Shown here: one piece after another, positions 1-12,640 of the stretch
How the letters are laid out: each line of letters opens with the position of its first letter
Position numbering within the stretch: position 1 is the first letter of the stretch
NCBI RefSeq assembly: GCF_018812025.1
Contig: NC_063045.1
Span: forward strand, 59,820,383 to 59,884,382
Reading direction: 5' to 3'
DNA length: 64,000 nt
Source of the DNA: Megalobrama amblycephala
Lineage: Eukaryota > Chordata > Actinopteri > Cypriniformes > Xenocyprididae
Program-made: the position numbers and the translations under genes
Notes under the pieces: generated by a model
Told to the model about the DNA's origin: nothing
The model's input: the letters and a program-made list of their open reading frames with translations, nothing else
The model's database searches: none

Positions 1-57
1 CGTGGCTTTGGAAGGAGCCCAGCTGTCTTTAAAACAGTCGTGAGAGGTCTACAGACA
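1..57 (-). pseudogene. slc25a1: degraded start of slc25a1 exon 6
   Basis: Downstream of exon 5 on the minus strand the family continues with a segment containing LTATVLKQGSNQAIR. The complement of 1-57 contains CGACTGTTTTAAAG followed by GGGCTCC and CCAAAGCC, which align with that exon only if several small insertions and deletions are allowed. In the phase left by exon 5, a stop (TAA) appears within seven codons. This looks like an eroded exon cut by the window edge. It could be chance similarity, with the true exon 6 lying further left. Confidence 0.4.
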
Positions 58-1290
58 CTCGATTTTTATACTTTCTTTTTCAGAGTACTTACATTTTAAA
101 TATGTATTGATATATAAATAATGTTTAAACAAATTTTGAAAAAAAAGTTTTTTATACATTTTTTACCTACCCTGCCTTTAATAAACACTATAAAAGTGTA
201 TAAATAATACTAAAATAAAAAACTGTGTGCTTTAGAAAATATTTTTGTAAAACCTTTCTGGGGTGGTTTTAAATAAACACGACTGTAATAAAATATATAC
301 ACTATAACAACAAGAATAAAATTAGAAAGCAGCCAAAAAAGGTGTGCATATAAAGTAAATGTATGAAAATGTTTCTCTAGAAAAGCAGTTTCTGCTATAT
401 AACACTTTTCAGATGTATTTGTTGTAAGTGTGTTTGGTCTCCAGGAGGTGGCGCTGCAGGCTAAACCACATGTACCTTGTGTTCTGATTATTTCTCTCAC
501 ACCGTGGAAAAAACCTCTGTACTTTGGGTTCGCTGAGGACTGATCATGGATGAATTTGACCTGAAATTGAAAAAAATATATATATTTTTTTTTAATAAAA
601 CTGAATGAGTGTTGATTCTAGAAATCACTTCACACTGGTTATATTTACGCATTTGAGATATGAATGCATTAAAAGCTGCAATAAAAGCCTGTATGCCTCC
701 TTAATGTATATTCTTGTCAGACAGTCTGCTTACATAACAGGTAATGCATGAGTAAACTGTGATCCTTCACATTTGTATAAGTGTGGAATATCTTATACTG
801 CGTCTAGACTGCGAGTGAGCAATGCAATGTGACTAGAATTAAATGTCACATGGCTCACTCTCTGTGTAATAACTAGGCCCCTAACTATGCATGCTAAAAA
901 GCATCAGCATATATCATCTCACACACCTTCACAGTCTCCATCGGACACACCACGACTACAGCCTCCGCGACTCCTGCGCCCAGACCGCAGAGTAACCCCC
1001 GCGTGCTGTCCAACTTCCCAGATTCATCCCTCATCTTATTACTGAGGAATTCAAACATCCCAAACCTGCAGAGAAACAGACACATGACAGCATGAACACA
1101 AGCACACTTTCTGTTTAAAATGAAAAGAAAAAAGCATCCTTCTCATTTACTTTGCAGAATTTTGCTTTATGGGCACAATAAGGGAAATAAATAAATAAAT
1201 ATTACACAAATATACATATAAATTCATACATGTACATCTATATATACATGTGAGTATATATTTATTAATATTTATAGTTATGTATGCACT

Positions 1291-1292
1291 CA

Positions 1293-1333
<41 letters not shown>

Positions 1334-1401
1334 AACACACACATAGTCTTATTTAAGTATATACAGTATACACATAACTATAAATATTAATAAATATAAA
1401 A

Positions 1402-1444
<43 letters not shown>

Positions 1445-1648
1445 TGTATGTATGTATGTATGTATGTATGTATACATACACACACACACACAGTGTTATT
1501 TTAGTAACATTGAGATACAGGTTTTATTCATATTTGTAGTCAGATTTTTATAGTTTCTGTATTCATCTTAATTTTAAAGTTTTATTTTATATATTTTATA
1601 AAGGTTTATTTATTGTATTTTTGTGTTTTTATCATTTTCACTAGTTTG

Positions 1649-1704
<56 letters not shown>
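1291..1704. repeat. AT-rich microsatellite cluster (TA, TATG, CA units)
   Basis: Long TA runs lie at about 1296-1322, 1403-1440 and 1651-1704, with TATG units at 1441-1475 and CA at 1478-1492. They are in slc25a1 intron 3. They explain the short Ile/Tyr-rich open frames here. Confidence 0.9.
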
Positions 1705-1707
<3 letters not shown>

Positions 1708-3364
1708 TATTTTGAGATTTTCTTTTTCAGTTTAACGTGTTAAAAATATTTACCGTAATTTTTATTAATGAATAAATGCAACAACTGTGATAATAAATAC
1801 TATAAAAGTGTATAAATAATACTCAAATAGTACTGTTTCATGCTAGCATAATTTTTAAAATAATTAATTAAACTGTGTGCTTTACAAAATCATTTTGTAA
1901 AACTTTTCTAGGGTATTTTCATAATAAAAATTGTCAACATAAAATGTAGAAAGCAGCCAAACAGGCGTCCATATAAAGTAAATTTATCAAATATTACACA
2001 CACACACATATATACTAATATATATATATAATGTTTTTTTCCGTCATCCTTTGGTTAGCGTTACATTATATGATCACGCTCTTATTCATGCAAATGCTTT
2101 TAAACCATTCAAGCCTGACAAGACATGATGTGTCATGATGGCTGGTTATATTTAGCCGATGAAATAGAGCAGAGCAAAACTGGAAATTGTTTAAATGGTC
2201 AGCTCTTGGCCAGAATAAGCTGCAATGAGCGTCAGACTTCACACTGAGAGCCAAAGGTCCGGCTGTGCAAGGCTTATCCCAGCGGGGCAGGAAGCGCTTA
2301 CCTCACTGCGCAGCTTTGGGAATGGAGCCATAGAGCAGAGAGCTCAGACCCCTGTACAGCCCCTTCACCCCATGACCACGCACCGTCTGCTGCACACAGT
2401 CAACTGAGCAACACAAACACAGAGAACTACATCAATTAAATGTTATTAAGAGCATTTTTGCATTAGAATCGGAGCCCGGGACATTTAAAATGCTAATGTT
2501 TTGGAGACGTGGGTGGGTATGAATTATTAAAACATTCATTTCCTTTTCAGATTGTTCTAGCGCTGGTCCCCTGCAGCTGAGTAAATCATTCATCGGTTCA
2601 AAGGAGAACATGACCAGACTGTGAAAACGTGACCCTGCCGGCTGCAAGCGTGTTATTGGCTAACAAATGAACCCGGTTGAACAATCAGTGCTGATAAACT
2701 TGTTGTGAAAAGGGGCCACAAAGTCCAGAGGCTGATAAACCCAAACCCACATCAGTGACTGTACTCTGACCCTTCAAACCTGAGTGGACTCTGTCTCTGC
2801 TGATGCATCATGTGTTTTTATGCACAATGGTTAAATGAAAGTGTTTGAAAAGCTCTCAGGGCAAAGCAGATGCAATTATCATGGAAACAATTGTTGAGTG
2901 TTTACTTCACATGAAGCAATTAGAAGTGGAAAGTGTGAGTAAATACACACCGATGCCTTTGTACCGAGGCGGGTTCGCCTTCTCATCTAACTGGAGTTGA
3001 GTTTTCACATACTCTGTAGGAAACGTGATGCAGATTTCAATTCCTCCGGCAATCCCTCCTGCAAAACACAGACAATTTATTCGTATTGATATTAATAATA
3101 TAAGCCACAAATATAACAGAAGGAAAATATTGCCATGTTTAAAGGCTATTGTGGTTAAAAAAGAGAAAGAAAAAAAGTACTATGCAAAGAACAAACAAGT
3201 TTACATGTATATTTATGGTCTCTACATGTGACTACTACATTTAAATTGCTAACTTAATAGTAATAGTGACTAATAACTGCAATTTTATTTTTTATTCAAA
3301 TAATTATATGCATACTACTTTTCAAAAATTTGCCATTGGTAAGATTTTTAAATGTATGCTCACC

Positions 3365-3705
3365 AAGACTGCATCTAATTGATAAAAAAAAAATTATTGT
3401 TTTCTATTTTTAAATGTTCAAATGTAATTTATTCCTGTGATCAAAGCTGAATTTTCAGCATCATTACTCCAGTCTTCAGTGTCACATGATCCTTCAGAAA
3501 TCATTCTAATGTGCTGATTTGCTGCTCAAGAAACATTTATGATTATTATCAATGTTGAAAACAGTTTGTATTTTTATGGAAACCGTGATACATATTAATT
3601 TTCATGATTCTTTGATGAACCGAAAGTTCTAAAGAACAGCATTTATTTAAAAAAAGAATCTTTTGTAACATTATAAATGTCTCTTGATAAATTTAATGTG
3701 TCCTT
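3365..3705. repeat. dispersed repeat, 'GATCAAAGCTGAATTTTCAG' family, copy 1
   Basis: The block with GATCAAAGCTGAATTTTCAG, then CAGTGTCACATGATCCTTCA, then GATTCTTTGATGAA recurs at about 6525-6860, 15745-16350, 18600-19530 and 22470-22860, in both orientations. It has no coding capacity. It lies in slc25a1 intron 1. Its transposon class is not clear from sequence. Confidence 0.8.
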
Positions 3706-4243
3706 GAACGGTATTACAGAGTTTTTACAGCAATGATCACCTCTATGAATAATGAATGCCTTGAAAATCACAACGATCTGTCGCCACCTTAACTGTGTGT
3801 GTGGAGCACATCTGTAGCTCAGCAGGCGGCAGTAAAGGGGGTGTGTCTGTTTGTGATTGGCTCAGTGGATCCGCCCCCTATAGATGGGTGTGACTGTGAA
3901 ACAAACGTCCTGCTCTATAATCAGATCTCAACTTTGTTGACACATTTATGCTTTTTTTACTGCGCCATGTGTGCAGAAAAGCTTCAGGTGATCATTCAAA
4001 TGGGTTTGATTCACCAAGCAGACGTTATTATACACTGTATACATTCCAGAATAAAAAGGTATTGCACTTTCATAGCTCAGGAGAGTTATTTTTCATTTAA
4101 GTATTAACTTTATCTGAGGTGTTTCTACTAAAAATAAACATCAATGAGTCAATAGTTGTCATACGGTTAGAGTAGAGAGTTGTGAAATGATCATGGATAG
4201 AAGTTCACAACATCTGATGAGAAACATGTCATATTGATATCTC

Positions 4244-4903
4244 TTAAAGGGGTCCTTGATTATGATTTCACTTTTTTAACTTTAGTTAGTGGGTAATGTT
4301 GCTGTTTGAGCATAAACAACATCTGCAAAGTTACAACACTCAAAGGGATATTTTCTTTTACAGAATTCTCTGTTTAAGGACTACAACAAACGGCTGGTAG
4401 GGACTACAACGAGTTTCTTCCCGGGTTGGTGACATCAGAACCCCAAAATTTACATAAACCCGCCCCCAACAACACGCAACAAAAGGGGGTGTGGCTATGT
4501 TGGGCTGCTTTAGAGAAGAGGAAGAGTTGTTGTAGTAGAGTGTTGTTGACATGCCTCACAAACGAGGGTCAAGATTAACATGACGGCACATGAATCAACT
4601 CCACAGCAACTACATAAATTTATCCACTAACCATTCAGAAATGTCTAAAAGTTGTATCAGTGTATCTCCATCAGTGTCGACTCCGGTTTGAACAATGTAA
4701 GGCTGAACACTGTTACTAACAATCCTCATTTTGGCTGTGTGAGATTCTCCAGCTTTGTTGTTGTTGAGCTGTTAAAGCCCCGCCCTCTTCTAGAAAGGGG
4801 CGGGAGCAGCAGCTCATTTGCATTTAAAGGGACACACACAAAAAGAGCGTGTTTTTGCTCACACCCAAACAGAGGCAAATTTGACAAGCTATAATAAATG
4901 ATC
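4244..4903. repeat. dispersed repeat family A, copy 1
   Basis: Starts TTAAAGGGGTCCTTGATTAT and contains the GGACTACAACGAG and AAATGCAAATGAGC(TGCTGC) tracts that recur at 12073-12640, 17105-17553 and 46170-46812. The complete copy at 12073-12640 has opposing ends of the form AAAGGGGACC / GGACCCTTTAA, as in a non-autonomous terminal-inverted-repeat element. This copy lacks its right end. It lies in slc25a1 intron 1. Confidence 0.8.
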
Positions 4904-5183
4904 CGTTTAGCACAACTGGAGACACTTCCTAGATTTCTTTGGAAACTCAAACTCAGAAATTGCTAGTAAATTTCACAAATAATTATAAAGAAACAGCAAT
5001 AACAGACTGAATTAAGTGTGAAATTTTGAAGTAGAAAGACTGAAATAGTCTCCATTTTATCTCACAGCTGTCTAGAAGAAAGAAAATAGGTTTTAAAGAT
5101 ATTTCTTTTGATTTGTCTTTCCCCTGGGATGTACTGAAACGCATACTGTATCATCTAAATCGGCACTGAACTAAACTGATCTG

Positions 5184-5677
5184 TACGGAAGAGGATTAGG
5201 GCCAAGCAATAATAAAAAAATAAAACCATCTCGAGATTAAAGTTGTTAAATTTCGAAAAAAAAACTTGTTAAATTTCAAGAAAAAAGTCAAGATAAAATG
5301 TTGAGAATAAACTCATTAAATTGCGAGAAAAAACTCATTAAATTTCGAGAAAAAAGTCGTTAAATTATGAGAACAAATTCGTAATTTAACGAATTTGTTC
5401 TTGTAATTTAACAACTTTTTTCTCATAATTTAATGACTTTATTCTCAACATTTTATCTCGACTTTTTTCTCAAAATTTAACGACATTTTTCTCATAATTT
5501 AACGAATTTGTTCTCGTAATTTAACGACTTTTTTCTCATAATTTAATGACTTTATTCTCAACATTTTATCTCGACTTTTTTCTTGAAATTTAACAAGTTC
5601 TTTCTCGAAATTTAACAACTTTAATCTCAAGATGGTTTTATTTTTTTATTGTTGCTTGGCCCTAATCCTCTTCCGTA
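5184..5677. mobile_element. fold-back element with TACGGAAGAGG ends (small copy)
   Basis: Left end TACGGAAGAGGATTAGGGCC and right end GGCCCTAATCCTCTTCCGTA are perfect inverted repeats extending about 70 bp into the element. Between them, arrays of an approximately 22-bp unit (TTAAATT.CGAGAAAAAAGTC) run rightward to about 5385 and then leftward, so the whole 494 bp is a hairpin. GATCTG flanks it on both sides (5178-5183 and 5678-5683), a likely 6-bp target duplication. There is no gene inside. The same family recurs at 19542-22214. Superfamily not assigned. Confidence 0.8.
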
Positions 5678-5678
5678 G

Positions 5679-6520
5679 ATCTGAATAATGACACTATTGT
5701 ATTTTATAGAGCTGGTGTACAGCAGAATTTGTCTTGTATTTGATTAAATTTGCATAATTCATCATTATTTTCCTATATAAAGTGCTATAAATAAAGGTGA
5801 CTTGGCTTGACGAAATACATTATATATCCTGTAAAATGCAATGAATGATAATGTTAAAATAGTCAGCTAATTAAAATGCTATCCTCCTTTTAAAGACACT
5901 TCATAAAAATAAAATTATGTTCTCTCATTAACCAGCCACACAAACATGATCACATACCACTGTAATGAGTGCTAGAGTTTCATGTTTGAAATTCATCTAA
6001 ATGATTTCTGATGTTTCCCCAGTGCTGCATAAACTACAGTTTCTCTGAATTGTTTCTGTAAATTGTCTCCTTTCATTTTGCTCTGTCTTCACTGATAATT
6101 CCTGGAACAAGTGTGTGTGCGCTCTGGAAAGTTGAGAATTTGTTTTAATATATACAAACACATTTTCTTTAAAAACCATATACCTGTTTAACAGGTTTTA
6201 ACATAACTGACAAGCATTTATCTGTCTTATAGCAGGTGAAACAGCAGGTTATACTGTAGGAGGGTCACATATCTATCCCGTCTGACCTGCTGCTCTCCTC
6301 GAACCACAGAAACTGCCCTGAGGGAGAGTAGAGGGGCACTTAAACCACCCCAAATGAAAATCACCAAAACCTGCAAAACAGGTCCATGGAAGAATTCATG
6401 TGCACATCAATCACTTCAAATATTAAATAATATGTAATATTCTATTATAAAACAAATATAAAATTATACACTAAGATTAAAAAAAGTATCTTCTGCTCAC
6501 CCAGGCTTCATTTATTTGAT
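5679..6520. other. slc25a1 intron 1, nothing recognised
   Basis: AT-rich intronic DNA between the fold-back element and the next dispersed repeat. No conserved coding exon, RNA gene or repeat family was recognised. Confidence 0.5.
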
Positions 6521-6524
6521 CAAA

Positions 6525-6860
6525 AATACGGTAAATATTATATTTCTGTGATCAAAGCTGAATTTTCAGCATCATTACTACTTATAACTACTTACTTTCG
6601 TACTTATAAAGCACATATTAATGCCTTATTCTACATCCCATAATCCTATCCAACTTAACAACTGCCTCACTAACTATTAATAAGCAGTAATGTTTTTTAA
6701 GGCAAAAGCCATACTTAATAGTTAGTTAACAGTGAGAATTGGACCCTAAACTAAAGTGTAACCAGAATCTTTTGTAACATTATAACTGTCTCACTGTCAC
6801 TTTTAAGCATTTTAATGCATCCTTGCTGAATAAAAGTATTAAATTCTAGAATGTTAGAAC
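6525..6860. repeat. copy 2 of the GATCAAAGCTGAATTTTCAG family with an insertion
   Basis: The family sequence runs to the TTTTCAGCATCATTACT motif near 6585, is interrupted by about 185 bp (6586-6768, ending near GGACCCTAAACTAAAGTGTA), then resumes with AATCTTTTGTAACATTATAA. The inserted segment looks like a small non-autonomous element, but no clear inverted ends were found. Confidence 0.6.
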
Positions 6861-8980
6861 TGACTTGCTACAACAATAGTAAAAAGGAAGTTTAGACCAC
6901 TAATACCACTAGTTCTCCTCTGTAGAATGAGATGACACTACCTGATGCAACAGTAGGGCAAATGTCATGGGCACATCCAGATTACTCCATTTACAGCTAG
7001 CAAATAAAAGCAAATAGCACTTTATACGCTCCACTATCAGATTCTTCAAGGAAGCAAGGGATGTTTGGCCTTAAAATATGTCAGTGCCATTGTTTTGTCT
7101 CAAGAAGAAGCACACAAGTAATGTTTCTTTTTTTCACATTTAAAAAAGCTACTTAAATGTCTTAATTTCATAAGGCCTACTCCTGGCTTAATCTGAGCCC
7201 TGTCTGTGAAAACCAGGCCTTTATGTGTTAATGACACACCTAATCCGGCTTTAAAGTCAAACAAAGTGAGTCAATATGATGCAATCTCGTGTGTGAGTGT
7301 TTGCATGAACACTGAGAGGTGTGATGTTTGGTGTTTTTCTGCTGAGCCATCCATTCATAGTGGAGTACAAGATGTCAGCCGAAAGGAATGTTGTTTCAGA
7401 GGTCGAGACAGTCATTATGTTGCACCAATCACTTTGAACATAAATAGGGTCAATTGAATAAATGTGATGAATGCATCAATCGTAAACTATTGTGCACTTG
7501 TAGTTGCATGTTCTAGTCGTTAACCACATATTTGGCAATAACGAAACTCACAATCCGACTGCATTCCACGTTACTGTGTTAATGTGTCCATGCTCTGACA
7601 TCATGTCATCATGCATCAGCACATTAATCACTCCACTGAGCCATTACAAAGACCTGAACGAGCTTCATGCAGCACATAATTAGATGTGAATGGAACTGTT
7701 ATGAGTTTCTCATTAACCGTCGCTGCTGTGAATCTCAGACACGTGCCCTGGCAAGACATTAACCACACTAACTAGGGGCACTTCAGGGAAGGGTGGACGA
7801 AGAGAAGCTACAGCAACACTGTTTAAGTCAAAATAAAATAAAATAAACATTCAATATCTTGAGGCAAAAAAATGAGTGTTAATGGATTGCAAATGGAATG
7901 TATATCATAATTTAGAATCAAGGATCAAATAAAAATGTTTTATGAATTAAAGATGCTATAAGGATAAAATGAAAATAAATAAATATATTAATCATATTTT
8001 ATTATTAGAGGATTCTTATTTGATCAATTTTAGATTAGATACAATCTATTTTATTTTTATTAATATTTTGAATTAGCATTTATTTTTAGTTTTCATGATA
8101 ATTTTAGTTTATATTTTAGTCATTTCATTATGTGCTTTTGTCATTTTTTTTTTTAATATTGCAATTTAGGTTTCATTTATTTTTATTTTTATTTCAGTTT
8201 TAGTTTTTATTTATTTCCAGTTAATAATTTTAGTGCTTCAACTTAAACTTATTTCAGTTTATGTCCAAGGCAATATTTCTTTAATTTATTTTAGCTTTAT
8301 TTCAACTAACAGAAATGTTTTTAATAATTAATGTTAATAACCCTGATTGTTACTTATTATTAATCCAATAATAATGATGAAATTTCATTAGCATTCCTTT
8401 AGGATTTTTTCAAAGGCTTGTTAAATAAATATCAAAGGCCCTCACAAGAGCGATAAAGAAATTCTTTATCAACAAAGGAAAGTGAAAACATGACTGGGTC
8501 ATATTTCACCCCAAAAATCAAAAGAAACAAAGAAATTATATTTTGCATGCAAAATCAAGCCCTTTTTGCATTATTTTCATGACTATGAAACACATTTGTC
8601 CCCCTCATTACCACAAATTTGATTTAAATGTAAGTATTTATACATCATTATTTGTAATGCCTTTAATCTAAAATTAAATAATATCGTTACAGCAATTTTA
8701 CATTTAATAAAAATCACCTCTGAGAATAATGAGAAGTAAATCAGAAGTAAAATGTTCCGACACATTACAGTAATAAAAAATGTGAGGGAAAATGTGCATG
8801 AAAATAATGTTACAATACAAAAGTCATTTGAAACAAATGTCATTTAATAATTAATTAAACGACAGAAAGAAAGAAATTTGCTTAATTATCATTAAACTAT
8901 TCCACAATGCAAAAAATACAATAATCTCATTTGTTTTGTTTTGATTTTGGGGTGGAATAATGTGACATGTTTTCCTGACA
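6861..8980. other. slc25a1 intron 1, AT-rich, no gene seen
   Basis: Contains only short open frames without recognisable domains. 7820-8400 is very T-rich with ATTTTTATTTT-like tracts. No exon, RNA gene or defined mobile element was recognised. Confidence 0.5.
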
Positions 8981-9265
8981 CTTTTAACTGACACATTCCA
9001 TCTTTGTTACAGTCAGGTTGTGAATTCAAAACTGTTACATTATGACACAGACGTTCTAAAGTGTATCAAAGCTCTTTTGTTACTTTGTGTCAAAGTTCTA
9101 TTGTTACTTTGCATCAGTTCCTGACACTTTTTACTGACACATTCCATTTTTGTTACAGTCAGGTTGTGAATTCAAAACTGTTACATTATGACACAAACGT
9201 TCTAAAGTGTATCAAAGCTCTTTTGTTACTTTGTTTCAACGTTCTGTTGTTACTTTGCATCAGTT
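8978..9265. repeat. 146-bp tandem duplication
   Basis: Two adjacent copies begin with CTGACACTTTT.ACTGACACA and contain AGTCAGGTTGTGAATTCAA at 9011 and 9157, so the period is 146 bp. They differ at a handful of positions. They lie just inside slc25a1 intron 1, roughly 0.23 kb from exon 1. Confidence 0.85.
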
Positions 9266-10342
9266 CGAGTGAAACAGTCACACTGACACACACATGACAG
9301 TCCAGCACACACTGAATACTCGCCTGTGCAGTGATGATGACTACAGCCCTGTAGGGATCAATCGAGGACTGTAAACAGTGTGGATGACAGTGCAAAAACT
9401 GTGTGGCACAGCTGATCTGGAGTCAGTCACAGCATTAACAGAAATGACTTTCACTGTTTCTTACATGATTCATAAGCACAGAAAGACACTTACCAGCTAA
9501 AATTGCCTTTCCAGGGTGTGTGAGTTTGGCTTGTCCGGCGGGCGCAGCGGCTGATAAACAGTGCGGTCTGTGAAAGGACTCACAAATTTCGGGTTCACTG
9601 ACATTTTTCTTGTTTTAAAACGGGCTGAGTAGAAAAACGCGCCTCCTCCACAGCAGAAACTGTATTTGTAGTGCAGACGCCGCTCATAAGTGAAGTGACG
9701 GGCTCTTTGAAATCTTTTGACAGCCCGAAGTTTCCTGCTCACTCAGTAGGGCGCACAGAGTGTGAGTGTGTTTTTAAGGGAGGGAGAGGCTTCGTCTAGC
9801 GCCATATTTCTGACAAACACAACAGTCCTGTTAAGGTGGAACGGGCAGTTTTGTTCGGTTCATTCATTGGCGCGCGCGTTACAACATCATATCAGGAAAA
9901 ATGAGCCTCATAAACTTTACAGATGTTGTTTTTGCAGACCTTGTAAACTTAACTTATATCTATTTTATTAGGAGAAGATACATATTTTGTTTTAATCTTA
10001 AATTTCGCGCGCAATTAAGTCGCAGCGATTTTTTTTTTTCCAAAAAAGCAAAAGAAACTTCGACTTTTTGTTATATGAATATTTTTATATTATGTCTTCT
10101 GTTATATTCAGTTTGTTATAGGCTATGAATGTCTTTTTGTCACATTAAACCTTTACCGTGACTTGACTTTTATTATACAAATATCAAATATTACATTTGT
10201 AATAGGCTACTTTGATGATCTTAAGTAAATTAATGACCGTTTTAATATTTGTTGTACAAACATTATGTATAATATAACAATATAATTATTTAAACTATAT
10301 ATATGACGAAAATTATTTATAATATAAAAATATAATTATTTA

Positions 10343-10414
10343 TACTATATATATATATGTATACGTGTGTGTGTGTATATATATGTATAGATAGATAGAT
10401 ATACATATTATGTA

Positions 10415-10459
<45 letters not shown>

Positions 10460-10545
10460 TTGTAATTATATATTATGTGCGTGTGTGTATATATATATAT
10501 GTATAGATAGATAGATAGATAGAATTATTATTATTATTATTATTA
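10343..10545. repeat. compound TA / GT / TAGA / ATT microsatellite
   Basis: Runs of TA (10420-10456), GATA-type units (10387-10402 and 10504-10522) and ATT (10523-10554) follow one another. No other function is visible. Confidence 0.9.
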
Positions 10546-10700
10546 TTATTATTTTAAGTTGCATTGTAAGATGCAAATGGGGCAAAACACGTGGAAAATA
10601 TAATTTTTTATTCATATTTTAAAAAATGTATCTAATCGTGGAAAAAGCTTAGGAATTTCCAAGTAATTCAGAATGATGGTGATGACATCTGCTGGTGAGT

Positions 10701-10858
<158 letters not shown>

Positions 10859-11194
10859 TGATGATAGAGAGGTGTTGTCTGTGGCCATTCATTTGAACTG
10901 TAATCTTCAACTTCTGCTTTCTCTAATTTCCCTGCATTTTGAGCTTTAATGCGTGAGTACACGAGAATAACAATAAACATGGCAAATTACAGCATGCAAA
11001 AACTTCAAACCCCTTCAAAACTTTATCATGGTGACCAAAGCTTCTATCAAAATATGTACTATATGCTAGAATTTATTGTAGTTTGGTGGAGATTAAAGCT
11101 ACAATAAACTGTTCATTTTATTTTTTGGTAAAAATATATAACTTTTTATGTTTCACTGGGGACTTTTATTTGGAAATCTTTTTTGTGACGCCAG

Positions 11195-11206
11195 TGCGCA
11201 TGCGCA
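11195..11206. promoter_or_regulatory. palindromic NRF-1 motif of the vdac3 promoter
   Basis: TGCGCATGCGCA is a perfect palindrome matching the NRF-1 consensus (YGCGCAYGCGCR). NRF-1 controls many nuclear genes for mitochondrial proteins, which suits a VDAC promoter. It lies roughly 130 bp upstream of a plausible first splice donor at 11337/11338. Binding is inferred. Confidence 0.6.
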
Positions 11207-11337
11207 GTTTGTCTCCTTCACTTTGTCCTGTAGCTGTTAGTGTCAAATCTGAAACACAGGACACTCAAAAGATTCTGCTTTCATTTAGCATCATCATTCC
11301 ATTTCTTTCTTAACAGAAACAACAACAACATCCACGG
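11207..11337 (+). other. vdac3: candidate non-coding first exon of vdac3
   Basis: The stretch after the NRF-1 motif ends ...CAACATCCACG|GTATGA, a reasonable donor. The coding exon at 12883 starts directly after TTTAG with only five bases before the ATG, so an upstream non-coding exon must exist. Exact start is unknown. Confidence 0.45.
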
Positions 11338-12072
11338 TATGAATTAATTTATCAACTTTAAACCATGCAGATTTTAATATTATTGACCCAGTTAGTTGTG
11401 TGTAGTGTTGTTATAGCAGCATGTGTTAGTTAATGAGAAACAGACAGCAGCTCCTTTACACGATCTCACCCTAAAACACTTTTTCCTAGTCAGCTTTGTA
11501 GTTTTGTTCTGTTAAATATGTTAAAAAATATATATCTTTATAATTATTAAATGTGACGTGTGTGCCCTCTCTGTGCAAGGCTTTCTGCATATGATTAAGT
11601 CTTAAATGCTTGATTAGATTATCAAGCTCGAGACCACGCCCCTCATTGCATAAACATGCTGAGCGGTTTTCTTTGCCTCATGTTTCAGTAATGCACATGT
11701 TACTTTACTAATAGAGGAAGGTGTTTCAGTTTGATTACAGCATGTCTGTCCTGTGCAGTCAGCTTTGCTCTTCCTCATTTCAATGTCATATGCTTACCTT
11801 ACATAGACAGCATGTTTAATGCCCTAAAATGCTCCTTACAGGCAATGTTTGTTTCTACTGCAATTAAAAAACCACATGATACACACTGCTAATCAAGTAA
11901 ATAAAGAAGATAGATGCACAGTATGAAGGAGTATTTTGCATGTAATCAAGGTATAATTTTATAGGTTGCCTTGCTAATTACAGTACTGGCATCTATTTAT
12001 AATTCAGACTGAGATGTACAAAACTGCCATTGTTCAGAATTCAAAATTATGTTTTTAATATGTTTATAGAGT

Positions 12073-12640
12073 AAAGGGGACCTATAATGCCCATTTTCAC
12101 AAGATATAGTTTCAGCTCAAAATCCCCCACAGATCATTTATTATAGCTTGTCAAATTTGCCTCTATTTGGGTGTGAGCAAAAACACGCCATTTTTGTGTG
12201 TGTCCCTTTAAATGCAAATGAGCTGCTGCTCCCCGCCCCCTTTCCAGAAGAGGGTGGAGCTTTAACAGCTCAACAACAACAAAGCTGGAGAATCTCACGC
12301 AGCCAAAATGAGGATTGTCAGTAACGGTGTTCAGCCTTACATTGTTCAAACCGGGAATCGACACTGATGGAGAGAAGTTACAACTTTTAGAATGAAACTG
12401 AACGTTTCTGAATGGTTAGTGGATAGATTTATGTACGGCATGACAACAACACTCTACTATAACAACTCTTCCTCTTCTCTAAAGCAGCCCAACATGGCCT
12501 TTGTTGCGTGTTCTCGGGGGCAGGGTTTGCATTGAATTTTGAGCGTCGTAACTTTGCAGATGTTGTTTATGCTCAAACAGCAACATTACACACTAACTAA
12601 AGTTAAAAAAGTCAAATCATAATCAAGGACCCTTTAAATG
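12073..12640. repeat. dispersed repeat family A, copy 2 (most complete)
   Basis: Runs from AAAGGGGACCTATAATGCCC to AATCAAGGACCCTTTAAA. Its ends face each other as short inverted repeats. It is in the 5' UTR intron of vdac3, reverse to the copy at 4244. Confidence 0.85.

Larger units (their letters stand above)
1..9604 (-). pseudogene. slc25a1: slc25a1-like mitochondrial citrate carrier, frameshifted, 3' end off window
   Basis: SLC25A1 exchanges mitochondrial citrate for malate across the inner membrane and supplies cytosolic acetyl-CoA. Exons on the minus strand: 1 (9604-9494), 2 (3058-2951), 3 (2403-2302), 4 (1065-927), 5 (560-476), all with GT/AG borders. Exon 2 reads [20 protein letters not shown] and carries the first carrier signature; exon 4 carries PMETVK; exon 5 reads IHDQ...[10 protein letters not shown]. 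Lesions: near 9575 exon 1 lacks one base, so the carrier frame (HRPH...LTHPGKAILAG) is not joined to the ATG. Exon 3 has two extra bases before its donor, giving GCG CAG TGA instead of the usual Ala-Val-Arg. The start of exon 6 is degraded. Introns are retained, so it is not a processed copy. Otherwise the protein is well conserved, so loss looks recent. Assembly indels are the main alternative. The family identity is secure; which fish paralogue this is (1a or 1b) is not settled. Confidence 0.8.

Noticed and set aside
2302..2403. In-frame TGA of slc25a1 exon 3 read as selenocysteine
   Set aside because: The carrier has no Sec at this place, the frame also shifts, and the two-base insertion explains it.
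1..9604. slc25a1 as a processed retrocopy
   Set aside because: Five exons with normal splice borders and large introns are present.
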